The position numbers were made by a program, and so were the translations under genes. From Virgibacillus sp. 7505 (lineage in GTDB: Bacteria; Bacillota; Bacilli; Bacillales; Amphibacillaceae): 64,000 bases of DNA. Location of the stretch: positions 62,001 through 126,000 of the forward strand of contig NZ_NPBF01000005.1 of NCBI RefSeq assembly GCF_002272135.1, in the 5' to 3' direction. The notes beneath the pieces were generated by a model, which saw only the letters and a list, made by a program, of their open reading frames with translations, was not told where the DNA came from and made no database searches. Shown here piece after piece: positions 54,124 through 61,117 of this stretch (the stretch's first letter is position 1; each line of letters begins with the position of its first letter).

Positions 54124-54534
54124 TCAATTTGCAGCCTGCCCTTGCATTGTTTTGGATCGCAGGCTGTAGGATGAAACCTTCTTCTTCTGGTATTTGAATA
54201 CATCCACTCTGTCTGGATATGGATACACAAGAAAACGTCCTTGCTTCGTTTCAATCTCATACGGCACGCCTTCAGGAGCAGGCGCGTAATAGTATTTTTC
54301 TAAGAAGTTGGCCTGATTGAATTGATCGATGATAAGCTGTGCTTCTTCTTCTGAAAGAGCCTTGCCATCCCGTTTGACAGTTGCATCATAGGATAGCTTC
54401 GGATGCAGCTGGAACCTCTTTCCAACTTTGTCCACAACACCACTCGGTGCTGATGCCGCTAAAACTTTAATCAAACTAGCTACAATCAATAAGACAATAA
54501 ATACCCACGACAAATCTTTTCGCCTCGATTCCAA
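54124..54534 (-). CDS. yfmQ: YfmQ family protein
   Basis: A 136-residue protein with one N-terminal membrane helix (about residues 9-28) and an extracytoplasmic or cytosolic domain. The sequence SAPSGVVDKVGKRFQLHPKLSYDATVKRDGK, NQANFLEKYYYAP and VYPYPDRVDVFKYQKKKVSSYSLRS matches the B. subtilis YfmQ pattern from memory. Its function is unknown. It is upstream of a GNAT gene on the same strand, and the two may be co-transcribed. Confidence 0.8.
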   Translation of the reverse strand: MESRRKDLSWVFIVLLIVASLIKVLAASAPSGVVDKVGKRFQLHPKLSYDATVKRDGKALSEEEAQLIIDQFNQANFLEKYYYAPAPEGVPYEIETKQGRFLVYPYPDRVDVFKYQKKKVSSYSLRSKTMQGQAAN

Positions 54535-54669
54535 TTAATCGTGCTTATGATAACACAATTTCATCAAACCTTCTTCTTCATTTTTGACAAGAAAATGACA
54601 GTTACACCTTCCGTCATATTTCAAAAAATGGTTCTTTAAACTTATACTGGTAAAAGGAGGTGATATCAT

Positions 54670-55089
54670 ATGAAAACACCAAAAACGTTAACGATGATTT
54701 CATTAATCTTATTGCTTTTACTCTTTATCGCTTGTCTTCTCTTCACGATCACCCTGCCCCAAAATCAGTCCATGGAACAGGCAGTGAGCCGATATCTTGA
54801 GAACGATCCAAAGTACCAAAGAACACTTGATTCTGGTGAAACCCCTTCGATCAGCCCTGGTGAGATGGCTTCAGAAACAATGTCTGCCCTGCAAGTATTC
54901 TTCGCCATTCCTACCTTATACATAGCCATCATTACTATCATTGTACTGATTGGCTACACCCTTATATCCAAAAGACCTAAAGGTGCCGCATTAACACTAT
55001 CCAGCGCAGGGATTTTATCTCTGGCCACAGTCGTCATTCCTGTGCTTTTATTCATTGCTGGCGGTATGTTACGAAAGAGATCTGCATAA
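54670..55089 (+). CDS. Small membrane protein, three predicted helices (DUF4064-like)
   Basis: A 139-residue protein. Helix 1 is at about residues 8-29. An outside loop rich in Glu, Ser and Pro follows (about 30-73). Helices 2 and 3 are at about 75-98 (VFFAIPTLYIAIITIIVLIGYTLI) and 104-133. The layout with a charged extracytoplasmic loop after helix 1 fits DUF4064-type Bacillales proteins, function unknown. The ATG follows aaaggaggtgatatcat, a near-perfect ribosome site. Confidence 0.65.
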   Translation: MKTPKTLTMISLILLLLLFIACLLFTITLPQNQSMEQAVSRYLENDPKYQRTLDSGETPSISPGEMASETMSALQVFFAIPTLYIAIITIIVLIGYTLISKRPKGAALTLSSAGILSLATVVIPVLLFIAGGMLRKRSA

Positions 55090-55122
55090 AAAAATCTTCT
55101 CCTGCCTCGGAGAAGACTTTTT
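55088..55122. terminator. Bidirectional Rho-independent terminator
   Basis: AATCTTCTCC pairs with GGAGAAGA and flanking A/T runs on both sides; it separates the membrane gene from convergent brnQ. Confidence 0.85.
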
Positions 55123-55125
55123 CTA

Positions 55126-56439
55126 TTATTTCCGTAATTTTGATACAACCAATCCAAGCAAGCCACCGATAATCGAAGGTACCACCCAACCAAGACCTAC
55201 CTCATAGAAAGGCAGCACCGCTTGGAAGAAATCATTGACTGGTGTTATCTGCAACCCAGCTTCATTGAAGCCATCAAAGATACTTACACAGAATGTCAGT
55301 ACAAGGCTTCCGATATATACTTCCCGTTTTCCGCCGAATAGCGGATGTAAGAATGTAAGGAACACCAAACTGATCGTAATTGGATAAATTGCCATCAAAA
55401 CTGGTACTGAAATTGAAATTAATTCTGTAAGTCCAATATTCGCCACTATCGCACTGAAAACAGACAGCACAATAGCAAATGTCTTATAGGAAATACGCGG
55501 CATTAATTCATGGAAAAACGTCGAGCAAGATGTGATCAACCCAACGCTTGTCGTTAGACAGGCAACTGTAATCATCAATCCAAGGAAGATGATACCCCAT
55601 GAACCGAAGTAATAATCAGAAACATCTGCAAGAATTTCAGCACCGTTGCTTAAGTAACCAAGCTCACTGACACTGGATGCACCCATAAAGGAAAGTGCAG
55701 TATAAATCACTGCCAGTACAACCGCTGCTAGTGCAGTTGCCAACAAACAAACCTTCATAACTGACCCTTTATTCGTTATACCTCTATCCTTCAGCGCATT
55801 GACGATGATAATCCCAAACACACATGCAACAAGCGCATCCAATGTCAAATAGCCTTCCTGGAAACCTTTGAAGAAAGCATTTGACATATACTCACTTTGA
55901 GGTGCATGGAATTTACCGATTGGAAAAATAATAGCAACGATAACAAGCAAACCAATAAAAGCAAGTTTGATTGGTGTCAGGAATTTTCCGATGACATCAA
56001 TGATCTTAGTCGGATTCAACGATAATAAACATGTGACAGCAAAGAAAAGCACTGTAAACAAAACCAACGGAAGCGGACCTGGATCGGCAGATAAGAATGG
56101 TTTCAAACCAATTTCATACGATACATTTCCTGCTCGCGGTATCGCAAAGAACGGTCCGATCGCAAGATATAAAATGATCGTATAAATCATTCCGAATACA
56201 GGATGCACCCTGCTGGACAATGACATTAAGTCTCTCTCGCCTGAATAAACAAAAGCGATGATACCAATCAATGGTAAACCTACACCCGTTACAAGAAACC
56301 CTGCATTGGCTATCCATATATTTTCACCTGCTTGCTGCCCTAGCATCGGCGGGAAGATCAGATTCCCAGCTCCGAAGAACAAAGCAAAGAGCATCAAACC
56401 AAGAATGACGGTAAATGAACCTGGCACTTTCTTTGACAC
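55126..56439 (-). CDS. brnQ: Branched-chain amino acid:cation symporter
   Basis: A 437-residue LIVCS-family transporter with 12 predicted helices, taking up leucine, isoleucine and valine with Na+ or H+. The N-terminal motif LFALFFGAGNLIFPPMLG (about residues 16-33) and FVYSGERDLMSLSSRVHPVFG (about 60-80) are hallmarks of BrnQ. The start is GTG 56439 behind agtggagg with 8-base spacing; a GTG at 56454 overlaps that site. The leader has AT-rich palindromes that may bind CodY. Confidence 0.92.
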   Translation of the reverse strand: MSKKVPGSFTVILGLMLFALFFGAGNLIFPPMLGQQAGENIWIANAGFLVTGVGLPLIGIIAFVYSGERDLMSLSSRVHPVFGMIYTIILYLAIGPFFAIPRAGNVSYEIGLKPFLSADPGPLPLVLFTVLFFAVTCLLSLNPTKIIDVIGKFLTPIKLAFIGLLVIVAIIFPIGKFHAPQSEYMSNAFFKGFQEGYLTLDALVACVFGIIIVNALKDRGITNKGSVMKVCLLATALAAVVLAVIYTALSFMGASSVSELGYLSNGAEILADVSDYYFGSWGIIFLGLMITVACLTTSVGLITSCSTFFHELMPRISYKTFAIVLSVFSAIVANIGLTELISISVPVLMAIYPITISLVFLTFLHPLFGGKREVYIGSLVLTFCVSIFDGFNEAGLQITPVNDFFQAVLPFYEVGLGWVVPSIIGGLLGLVVSKLRK

Positions 56440-56507
56440 AAAAAAAACCTCCACTAACTATTCGAATAGTCTGATAAATAACAAAATATTAATGTATAAT
56501 GATTTTA

Positions 56508-56528
56508 GTCAGATTTTCTGACACAATA
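56508..56528 (-). promoter_or_regulatory. Weak CodY-like box upstream of brnQ
   Basis: GATTTTCTGACACAA matches 10 of 15 positions of the CodY consensus and is part of the palindrome AGTCAGA-ttt-TCTGACA. brnQ-type genes are known CodY targets, but the match is weak. Confidence 0.3.
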
Positions 56529-56674
56529 CTGGTTAGTATAATACTGAATTGTGTAACATTCAAGGAGTTTTTGTTAGGAATGTTCTGTAAATATATGTAT
56601 AACAAAATATTTCGGAAGCTATGGCGAATAATTTATCGGCTATTTCCTACAATAATCATAAAAGGAATATGATC

Positions 56675-56962
56675 ATGGACTTCCCAATCATCCAGACGAA
56701 CTTCTGGGATTCCGTTATTGGCATCCCGGTAACACTTATCCTTACCCAAATGCTAAAACTATTTTTCCCCTTACCAAAGCAGTATGTGCCTACAATCGCC
56801 GTTCTAATCGGACTGGTTCTCTCGATTTTCTACAGTCATCCACATGACCTGATAGCTGGTATCTTCATGGGCTATTTTTATGGCTATGCTGCAATTGGCA
56901 GTTATGCTGCTACTAAGACAACTTGGAAAGTTTTCCGTAGGGAAAAACGGGATTTTTCGTAA
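56675..56962 (+). CDS. Small membrane protein, holin-like layout
   Basis: A 95-residue protein with two or three predicted helices (about residues 13-30 IGIPVTLILTQMLKLFFP, 35-50, 56-76) and a basic C-terminus (KTTWKVFRREKRDF). The sequence is of the small phage-holin-like membrane group found in Bacillus chromosomes, but no phage gene is nearby, so this is only a layout likeness. The ATG at 56675 follows aaaggaatatgatc; the frame to 56621 adds 18 polar residues without a ribosome site. Confidence 0.6.
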   Translation: MDFPIIQTNFWDSVIGIPVTLILTQMLKLFFPLPKQYVPTIAVLIGLVLSIFYSHPHDLIAGIFMGYFYGYAAIGSYAATKTTWKVFRREKRDFS

Positions 56963-56963
56963 A

Positions 56964-56990
56964 GAAAAGCCCCTGCCGTGTGGCAGAGGC
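56964..56990 (-). terminator. Terminator of the met operon
   Basis: On the minus strand GCCTCTGCC pairs with GGCAGGGGC around ACAC, followed by TTTTCTTT. Confidence 0.75.
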
Positions 56991-57006
56991 TATAGAAGTT
57001 GTTCAT

Positions 57007-58212
57007 TTATTTGTTTTGCTTCCTTGTCTTTGCATCTTCAAAGACAGTCTTAGCTTGCTGAAGCAGTTCCTTATCTGTCAGCAGCCGATAAGCCGTATGC
57101 GCTAATGCTTTGGCCCCTTTTATAACAGCTGCATCACCAATTTCTGATCGGGCAGCTTCCCTGAATTCTTCTGTATGACCAATCAGCTCTTCTGGCCCAA
57201 TTTGGATATACGGATGTGCAGTCGGCACTTCATAGCTGATATTACCTGTATCAGTCGATCCGCGACCTTTATCTTTCTTCAAATGAACATACTCTCCGAC
57301 TTTTTCTAATTCTTCTTTGAGCACTTCATCCAGTACTGGATTCAAAACAAAGTCCTTTACCTCGTTCTGGAATCTCTCAATTTTCACACTAGCCCCCGTA
57401 GCCAATGCAGCTCCCTTGGCTATATTCTTTACCTTATCGGAAACAGCTTGTGCTTTTTGCCACGTTTCTGCTCGGATGAAGAACCTTGCTGAAGCATACT
57501 CAGGTACGATATTCGGTGCATCTCCACCATTTGGAATGATGCCATGAATGCGTATGTCCTGCGGAAGGTGCTGGCGCAGTGCATTTATTCCATTGAAAAG
57601 CTGGATAACGGCATCCAAGGCATTGATTCCTTTATCTGGCGCACCGGAAGCATGAGCTGGTTTTCCGTAGAAATGAAAATCAAGCGGATCGACAGCGAGA
57701 AACTCACCCGTTACACTTGTTCTGCCAGAAGGATGAATGATCAAGGCAGCATCAATATCCTTCAGCAGCCCATGTTTTACGAAGCTTCCTTTGGCACTGC
57801 CATTTGGACCGCCTTCCTCGGCAGGGGTTCCAAGAACCGCTACACTACCACCTGCCTCATCCAATGTTTCCGCCAAGGCAATGCCTGCTGCTGTACTAGT
57901 GGTACCGATAATATTATGTCCGCAAGCATGCCCGATACCAGGTAGTGCATCATACTCAGCAAGGAATGCAATACGAGGACCTGGCTTACCGCTATCTTTC
58001 AGTGCATAAAAAGCTGTTTCATGCCCTGCTACACCTTTATCCACTTGGAATCCCGCTTCTTCCAGCAAAGCAATGAGCGTTTCGCTCGCGAAAAATTCCT
58101 GGTTTCCGATCTCTGGCTTCGCATGGATGGCCTGACTAGTCTGGATATACTTTTCTTTATTTGTATCCAAATGCAGTGAAATTCTGTTAACTTCCGTAAC
58201 AGATCTACTCAT
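57007..58212 (-). CDS. M20 family amidohydrolase
   Basis: A 401-residue metal-dependent amidohydrolase of the M20D/AmhX-HipO group. It shows FLAEYDALPGIGHACGHNIIG near residues 84-104 with the metal-binding Asp, His and Cys, and GTPAEEGGPNGSAKG near residue 131 with the catalytic/metal Glu pair. The dimerisation domain follows (about 185-300), and metal His lies in GSTDTGNISYEVPTAHPYIQ near residue 330. It is co-transcribed with metN-metI-metQ under a SAM riboswitch, so the likely substrate is an N-acyl-methionine or N-acyl sulfur compound. ATG 58212 is preferred; ATG 58218 is too near aggaggagg. Confidence 0.88.
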   Translation of the reverse strand: MSRSVTEVNRISLHLDTNKEKYIQTSQAIHAKPEIGNQEFFASETLIALLEEAGFQVDKGVAGHETAFYALKDSGKPGPRIAFLAEYDALPGIGHACGHNIIGTTSTAAGIALAETLDEAGGSVAVLGTPAEEGGPNGSAKGSFVKHGLLKDIDAALIIHPSGRTSVTGEFLAVDPLDFHFYGKPAHASGAPDKGINALDAVIQLFNGINALRQHLPQDIRIHGIIPNGGDAPNIVPEYASARFFIRAETWQKAQAVSDKVKNIAKGAALATGASVKIERFQNEVKDFVLNPVLDEVLKEELEKVGEYVHLKKDKGRGSTDTGNISYEVPTAHPYIQIGPEELIGHTEEFREAARSEIGDAAVIKGAKALAHTAYRLLTDKELLQQAKTVFEDAKTRKQNK

Positions 58213-58214
58213 AA

Positions 58215-59075
58215 TCATTCCTCCTCCTGAAGTCTTTTCAGGTGCTCCTGCAGTTCCTCTTTTGGTACATCTACCACGATAGAGCCACCATTTGTATCAT
58301 TCTCTACTGCTTCCTTCACGGCTTCATCCTGATACAGCTCAACAATTTTCTGATATGTTTCATTGTCCTCGTCTTTCTTATTAACTGCGAAGACATTTAC
58401 AAAAGGTGTAATGCTGTCGTCATTGGCATTTTCCAAATAAATTGGATCTTCCTTCGGATCGAGACCTGCCTGACCTGCTATGCCATTATTGATGAAAGAT
58501 GCTGCTACATCCGGCAAGACACGTGGAGTTTGCTGGGCAACAACAGGTACGATCTCAATGTTCTTCGGATTCTCTACAATTTTGGATGGATCTCCGAACT
58601 GGCCAAAGTCATCCGCTAATTTTATAACGCCAGCTGCTTCCAAAGCCCGCAGTGATCTAGCTTGGTTAGATGGGTCATCCGGGATAGCAATCTTATCGCC
58701 TTCCTTCAGTTCATCAAGGCTTTCGATTTTCTCTGAATAAGCTCCAATTGGGGCAATGACTGTCGAACCGATTGGTACAATAGTATCGCCATTTTCTTTG
58801 GCATATTGACTCAGGAAGGCAATATGCTGGAATGAGTTCATGTCGATTTCACCGTTGGCCAACGCTTGGTTTGGCAGTGTATAGTCAGAGAATTCCACAA
58901 GTTCGATATTGATGCCCTCTTCCTTTGCCTTTTCCTTCAAAATTGGCCATTGATCCCCATCAGAACCTGTTACACCGATTTTCACTGTTTGGCTGCCATC
59001 TGCTGAGCTGCTCCCACACGCTGCAAGGATAAATACAAAGGCTAACGAAATGATTCCAAGTAGAGCTTTTTTCAT
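58215..59075 (-). CDS. metQ: Methionine ABC transporter binding lipoprotein
   Basis: A 286-residue NlpA-family lipoprotein. The signal peptide MKKALLGIISLAFVFILAAC ends in a lipobox with Cys20. The mature protein opens TVKIGVTGSDGDQWPILKEKAKEEGINIELVEFSDYTLPN, the MetQ pattern, with HIAFLSQYAKENG and IAIPDDPSNQARSLRAL. It binds methionine outside the cell for MetNI. The ATG at 59075 follows aaggagatgatcgac. The longer frame to 59123 runs into metI and is unlikely. Confidence 0.94.
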   Translation of the reverse strand: MKKALLGIISLAFVFILAACGSSSADGSQTVKIGVTGSDGDQWPILKEKAKEEGINIELVEFSDYTLPNQALANGEIDMNSFQHIAFLSQYAKENGDTIVPIGSTVIAPIGAYSEKIESLDELKEGDKIAIPDDPSNQARSLRALEAAGVIKLADDFGQFGDPSKIVENPKNIEIVPVVAQQTPRVLPDVAASFINNGIAGQAGLDPKEDPIYLENANDDSITPFVNVFAVNKKDEDNETYQKIVELYQDEAVKEAVENDTNGGSIVVDVPKEELQEHLKRLQEEE

Positions 59076-59080
59076 GTCGA

Positions 59081-59743
59081 TCATCTCCTTAAAATTTTTC
59101 TTGAAAGTGTATTGCCGACCCATTGGGCAAGCTGGACAAGCACAATTAAGATAACGACTGTAACAATCATGACGCTCGTATCAAACCGCTGGTAGCCATA
59201 TGTCATCGCTACATGTCCGAGACCGCCGCCGCCGACCGTTCCTGCCATTGCCGAGAAATCAATCAAACTGATGGTAATGAACGTCAATCCGAGAACAAGC
59301 GGACCGAGAGCTTCCGGAATCAAGATGGTAAAGATTATCTGAAGAGGACTGGCTCCCATGGCCTTAGCTGCCTCGATGACACCCGGGTCAATACTGATGA
59401 AGTTATTTTCTACAACTCGTGCGATGCTGAATGCAGCTGCGATGCTCATCGGGAAGATCGCGGCCCATGTACCGATGGTCGTGCCAATCACCTCTCTGGT
59501 CAGCGGACTGATCGCGACTAGGAATATAATGAAGGGGATCGGGCGGATAATGTTGATCAGGAAGTTGATAATTTGAAAAAGAAACGCATTTTCCAGAATG
59601 TTTCCTTTACGGGTTATGAAAAGCAGCAGTCCGAGAATGATGCCGAATATAGAACCTATGACCAATGTGACAGCCACCATCAGAATCGTCTGACCAGTCG
59701 CCTCGACAATACGCGGCCAAAAAGTTTGCCAATCTACGCCCAT
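59081..59743 (-). CDS. metI: Methionine ABC transporter permease
   Basis: A 220-residue permease with five predicted helices. It shows RPIPFIIFLVAISPLTREVIGTTIG near residue 66 and the coupling loop EAAKAMGASPLQIIFTILIPEALG near residue 124, then SAMAGTVGGGGLGHVAMTYGYQRF near residue 168, all typical of MetI. It overlaps the end of metN by 10 bases and precedes metQ by 5 bases. Confidence 0.94.
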   Translation of the reverse strand: MGVDWQTFWPRIVEATGQTILMVAVTLVIGSIFGIILGLLLFITRKGNILENAFLFQIINFLINIIRPIPFIIFLVAISPLTREVIGTTIGTWAAIFPMSIAAAFSIARVVENNFISIDPGVIEAAKAMGASPLQIIFTILIPEALGPLVLGLTFITISLIDFSAMAGTVGGGGLGHVAMTYGYQRFDTSVMIVTVVILIVLVQLAQWVGNTLSRKILRR

Positions 59744-60762
59744 GCCACATCCACCTCCTCTATTTGTACGATCTCTTCCAATTCCCTTACAGCACCGGCT
59801 GTTTTACCTTCGTCACCGTCAAAGCTGACAAGCAAGTTGCCGTAGAATTTTGCCTGGATTTCTTGGACGGAACCATAGACGATATTCACGTCAATATCGT
59901 GCTTTCTTGTTACCCGGGATAAGACTGGATCGCTTGCCACCTCTCCTTTGAAAATGATTCGGTATAGCTGCTTCCCGCCTTTTTGCCGCCACTCATCTAA
60001 TAACGATGGAGATGGGAGGTCCTGCTGAACGGAGCGGATAAAACGTTTTGTCGTCTGGTGGACAGGACTTGTGAATGTATCGAATACACCGCCAGTTTCT
60101 ATAACCTCTCCATCCTCCATAACAGCAACCTTGTCACAGATTGCTTGAATCACATGCATCTCATGTGTGATCAGCAGAATTGTAATACCAAATTCCTTGT
60201 TCACCTTTTTAAGAAGACGAAGAATTTCACCGGTTGTATCAGGATCCAGTGCCGAAGTTGCTTCATCGCAAATCAGAATATCCGGTGATGTGGCTAATGC
60301 TCTGGCAATACCAACTCTCTGTTTCTGCCCCCCTGAAAGCTGCTCCGGAAAATCCTTAGCCTTGTCTGACAACCCAACAAAACGCAGCAGTTCTTCCACT
60401 CTCTCTTTTATTTTTGCTCGCGGCATTTTTGCCAGTTTCAAAGGATAAGCAACATTACCAGCAACAGTCCGCGAGGTTAACAGATTGAAATTCTGAAAGA
60501 TCATCCCTATCCTGCGGCGTACTTTCCGAACTTCACTAGGACGAAGACTGGCTAAATCCACCCCTTGCACTTCCACCGAACCTGCTGTCGGATTTTCCAG
60601 CACATTGACAAGCCTGAGCAAGGTACTTTTACCGGCTCCGCTAAAGCCGATAATACCGAATATCTCTCCTTCCTCGATTGTCAGATTCACATTTCTAACA
60701 GCATGCACTTCCCGTTTTCCGATTGTAAATGTCTTTGAAACATCCTTGAAAGTAATCATCAT
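59734..60762 (-). CDS. metN: Methionine ABC transporter ATP-binding protein
   Basis: A 342-residue ABC ATPase. It shows Walker A GFSGAGKST near residue 38, Q-loop FQNFNLL near residue 86, signature LSGGQKQRVGIARAL near residue 140, Walker B ILICDEATSALD near residue 161 and H-loop ITHEM near residue 199. The C-terminal NIL domain (about 265-340) is the methionine-sensing domain of MetN that gives trans-inhibition. ATG 60762 or the next codon follows gggaggaaaa. It is the first gene behind the SAM riboswitch. Confidence 0.94.
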   Translation of the reverse strand: MMITFKDVSKTFTIGKREVHAVRNVNLTIEEGEIFGIIGFSGAGKSTLLRLVNVLENPTAGSVEVQGVDLASLRPSEVRKVRRRIGMIFQNFNLLTSRTVAGNVAYPLKLAKMPRAKIKERVEELLRFVGLSDKAKDFPEQLSGGQKQRVGIARALATSPDILICDEATSALDPDTTGEILRLLKKVNKEFGITILLITHEMHVIQAICDKVAVMEDGEVIETGGVFDTFTSPVHQTTKRFIRSVQQDLPSPSLLDEWRQKGGKQLYRIIFKGEVASDPVLSRVTRKHDIDVNIVYGSVQEIQAKFYGNLLVSFDGDEGKTAGAVRELEEIVQIEEVDVAWA

Positions 60763-60780
60763 TTTTCCTCCCATCAACAC

Positions 60781-60820
60781 AAAAGAGCCCTCTTTTCCTT
60801 ATCCAGAAAAAGAGGGCTCC
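60781..60820 (-). terminator. SAM-riboswitch-controlled terminator
   Basis: On the minus strand GAGCCCTCTTTTTC pairs with the later AAAAGAGGGCTC, followed by TTTT, about 20 bases before the metN ribosome site. It is the expression platform of the S-box. Confidence 0.9.
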
Positions 60821-60833
60821 ACGTATGAAACTT

Positions 60834-60952
60834 CTCATTCTCATCTTCCAAACGCTCATGAGCGTTTGCAGGAATTGGCACGGTATTTAATAATAAACCC
60901 GTTGCCGAGACGTCATAGGGCCTGATCCCTCGGTCTCTCTGGATAAGAATAA
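60834..60952 (-). promoter_or_regulatory. SAM-I riboswitch (S-box) aptamer
   Basis: On the minus strand the RNA starts TTCTTATCCAGAGAGACC, then GAGGGATCAGGCCCTATGACG and CTCGGCAAC. The P3 hairpin and P4 (CAAACGCTCATGAGCGTTTG) follow, and the closing strand GATGAGAA completes P1. The conserved CTTATC.AGAG, GAGGGA..GGCCC.ATGA and GGCAAC blocks are all present. SAM binding would favour the terminator and shut off metNIQ and the M20 gene. Confidence 0.95.
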
Positions 60953-60983
60953 AACAAGTATGCAGTTGTAAGATTTGATTACC

Positions 60984-61012
60984 ATGTTATGGGTTTTCCA
61001 ATCGAATGTCAA
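60984..61012 (-). promoter_or_regulatory. Sigma-A promoter of the met operon
   Basis: On the minus strand TTGACA (61012-61007), 17 bases, TAACAT (60989-60984). The start would be near 60977, about 25 bases before the S-box. Confidence 0.75.
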
Positions 61013-61052
61013 TTCATTTTTTGAAAAATCTTTTCTCTTCTTCCTCGTCCAA

Positions 61053-61080
61053 TAAAAAAGACTGCTTTTGCGCAGCCTCT
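61053..61080 (-). terminator. Terminator of the GGDEF-EAL gene
   Basis: On the minus strand AGGCTGC pairs with GCAGTCT (one G-U pair) around GCAAAA, followed by TTTTTATT. Confidence 0.7.
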
Positions 61081-61117
61081 CCACCATAATAAGATGAAAT
61101 AAACCACCCTTTAGGAG

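Noticed and set aside
56440-56620. T-box leader for brnQ
   Set aside because: No stem-I, specifier loop or AGGGTGG T-box sequence is visible; only short AT-rich palindromes.
56675-56962. Prophage holin
   Set aside because: Only the small membrane layout is holin-like; no lysin, portal or other phage gene lies near.
60887-61087. Minus-strand 66-codon frame upstream of metN
   Set aside because: It covers the SAM-I riboswitch and its promoter; the sequence is explained as structured RNA and has no ribosome site.
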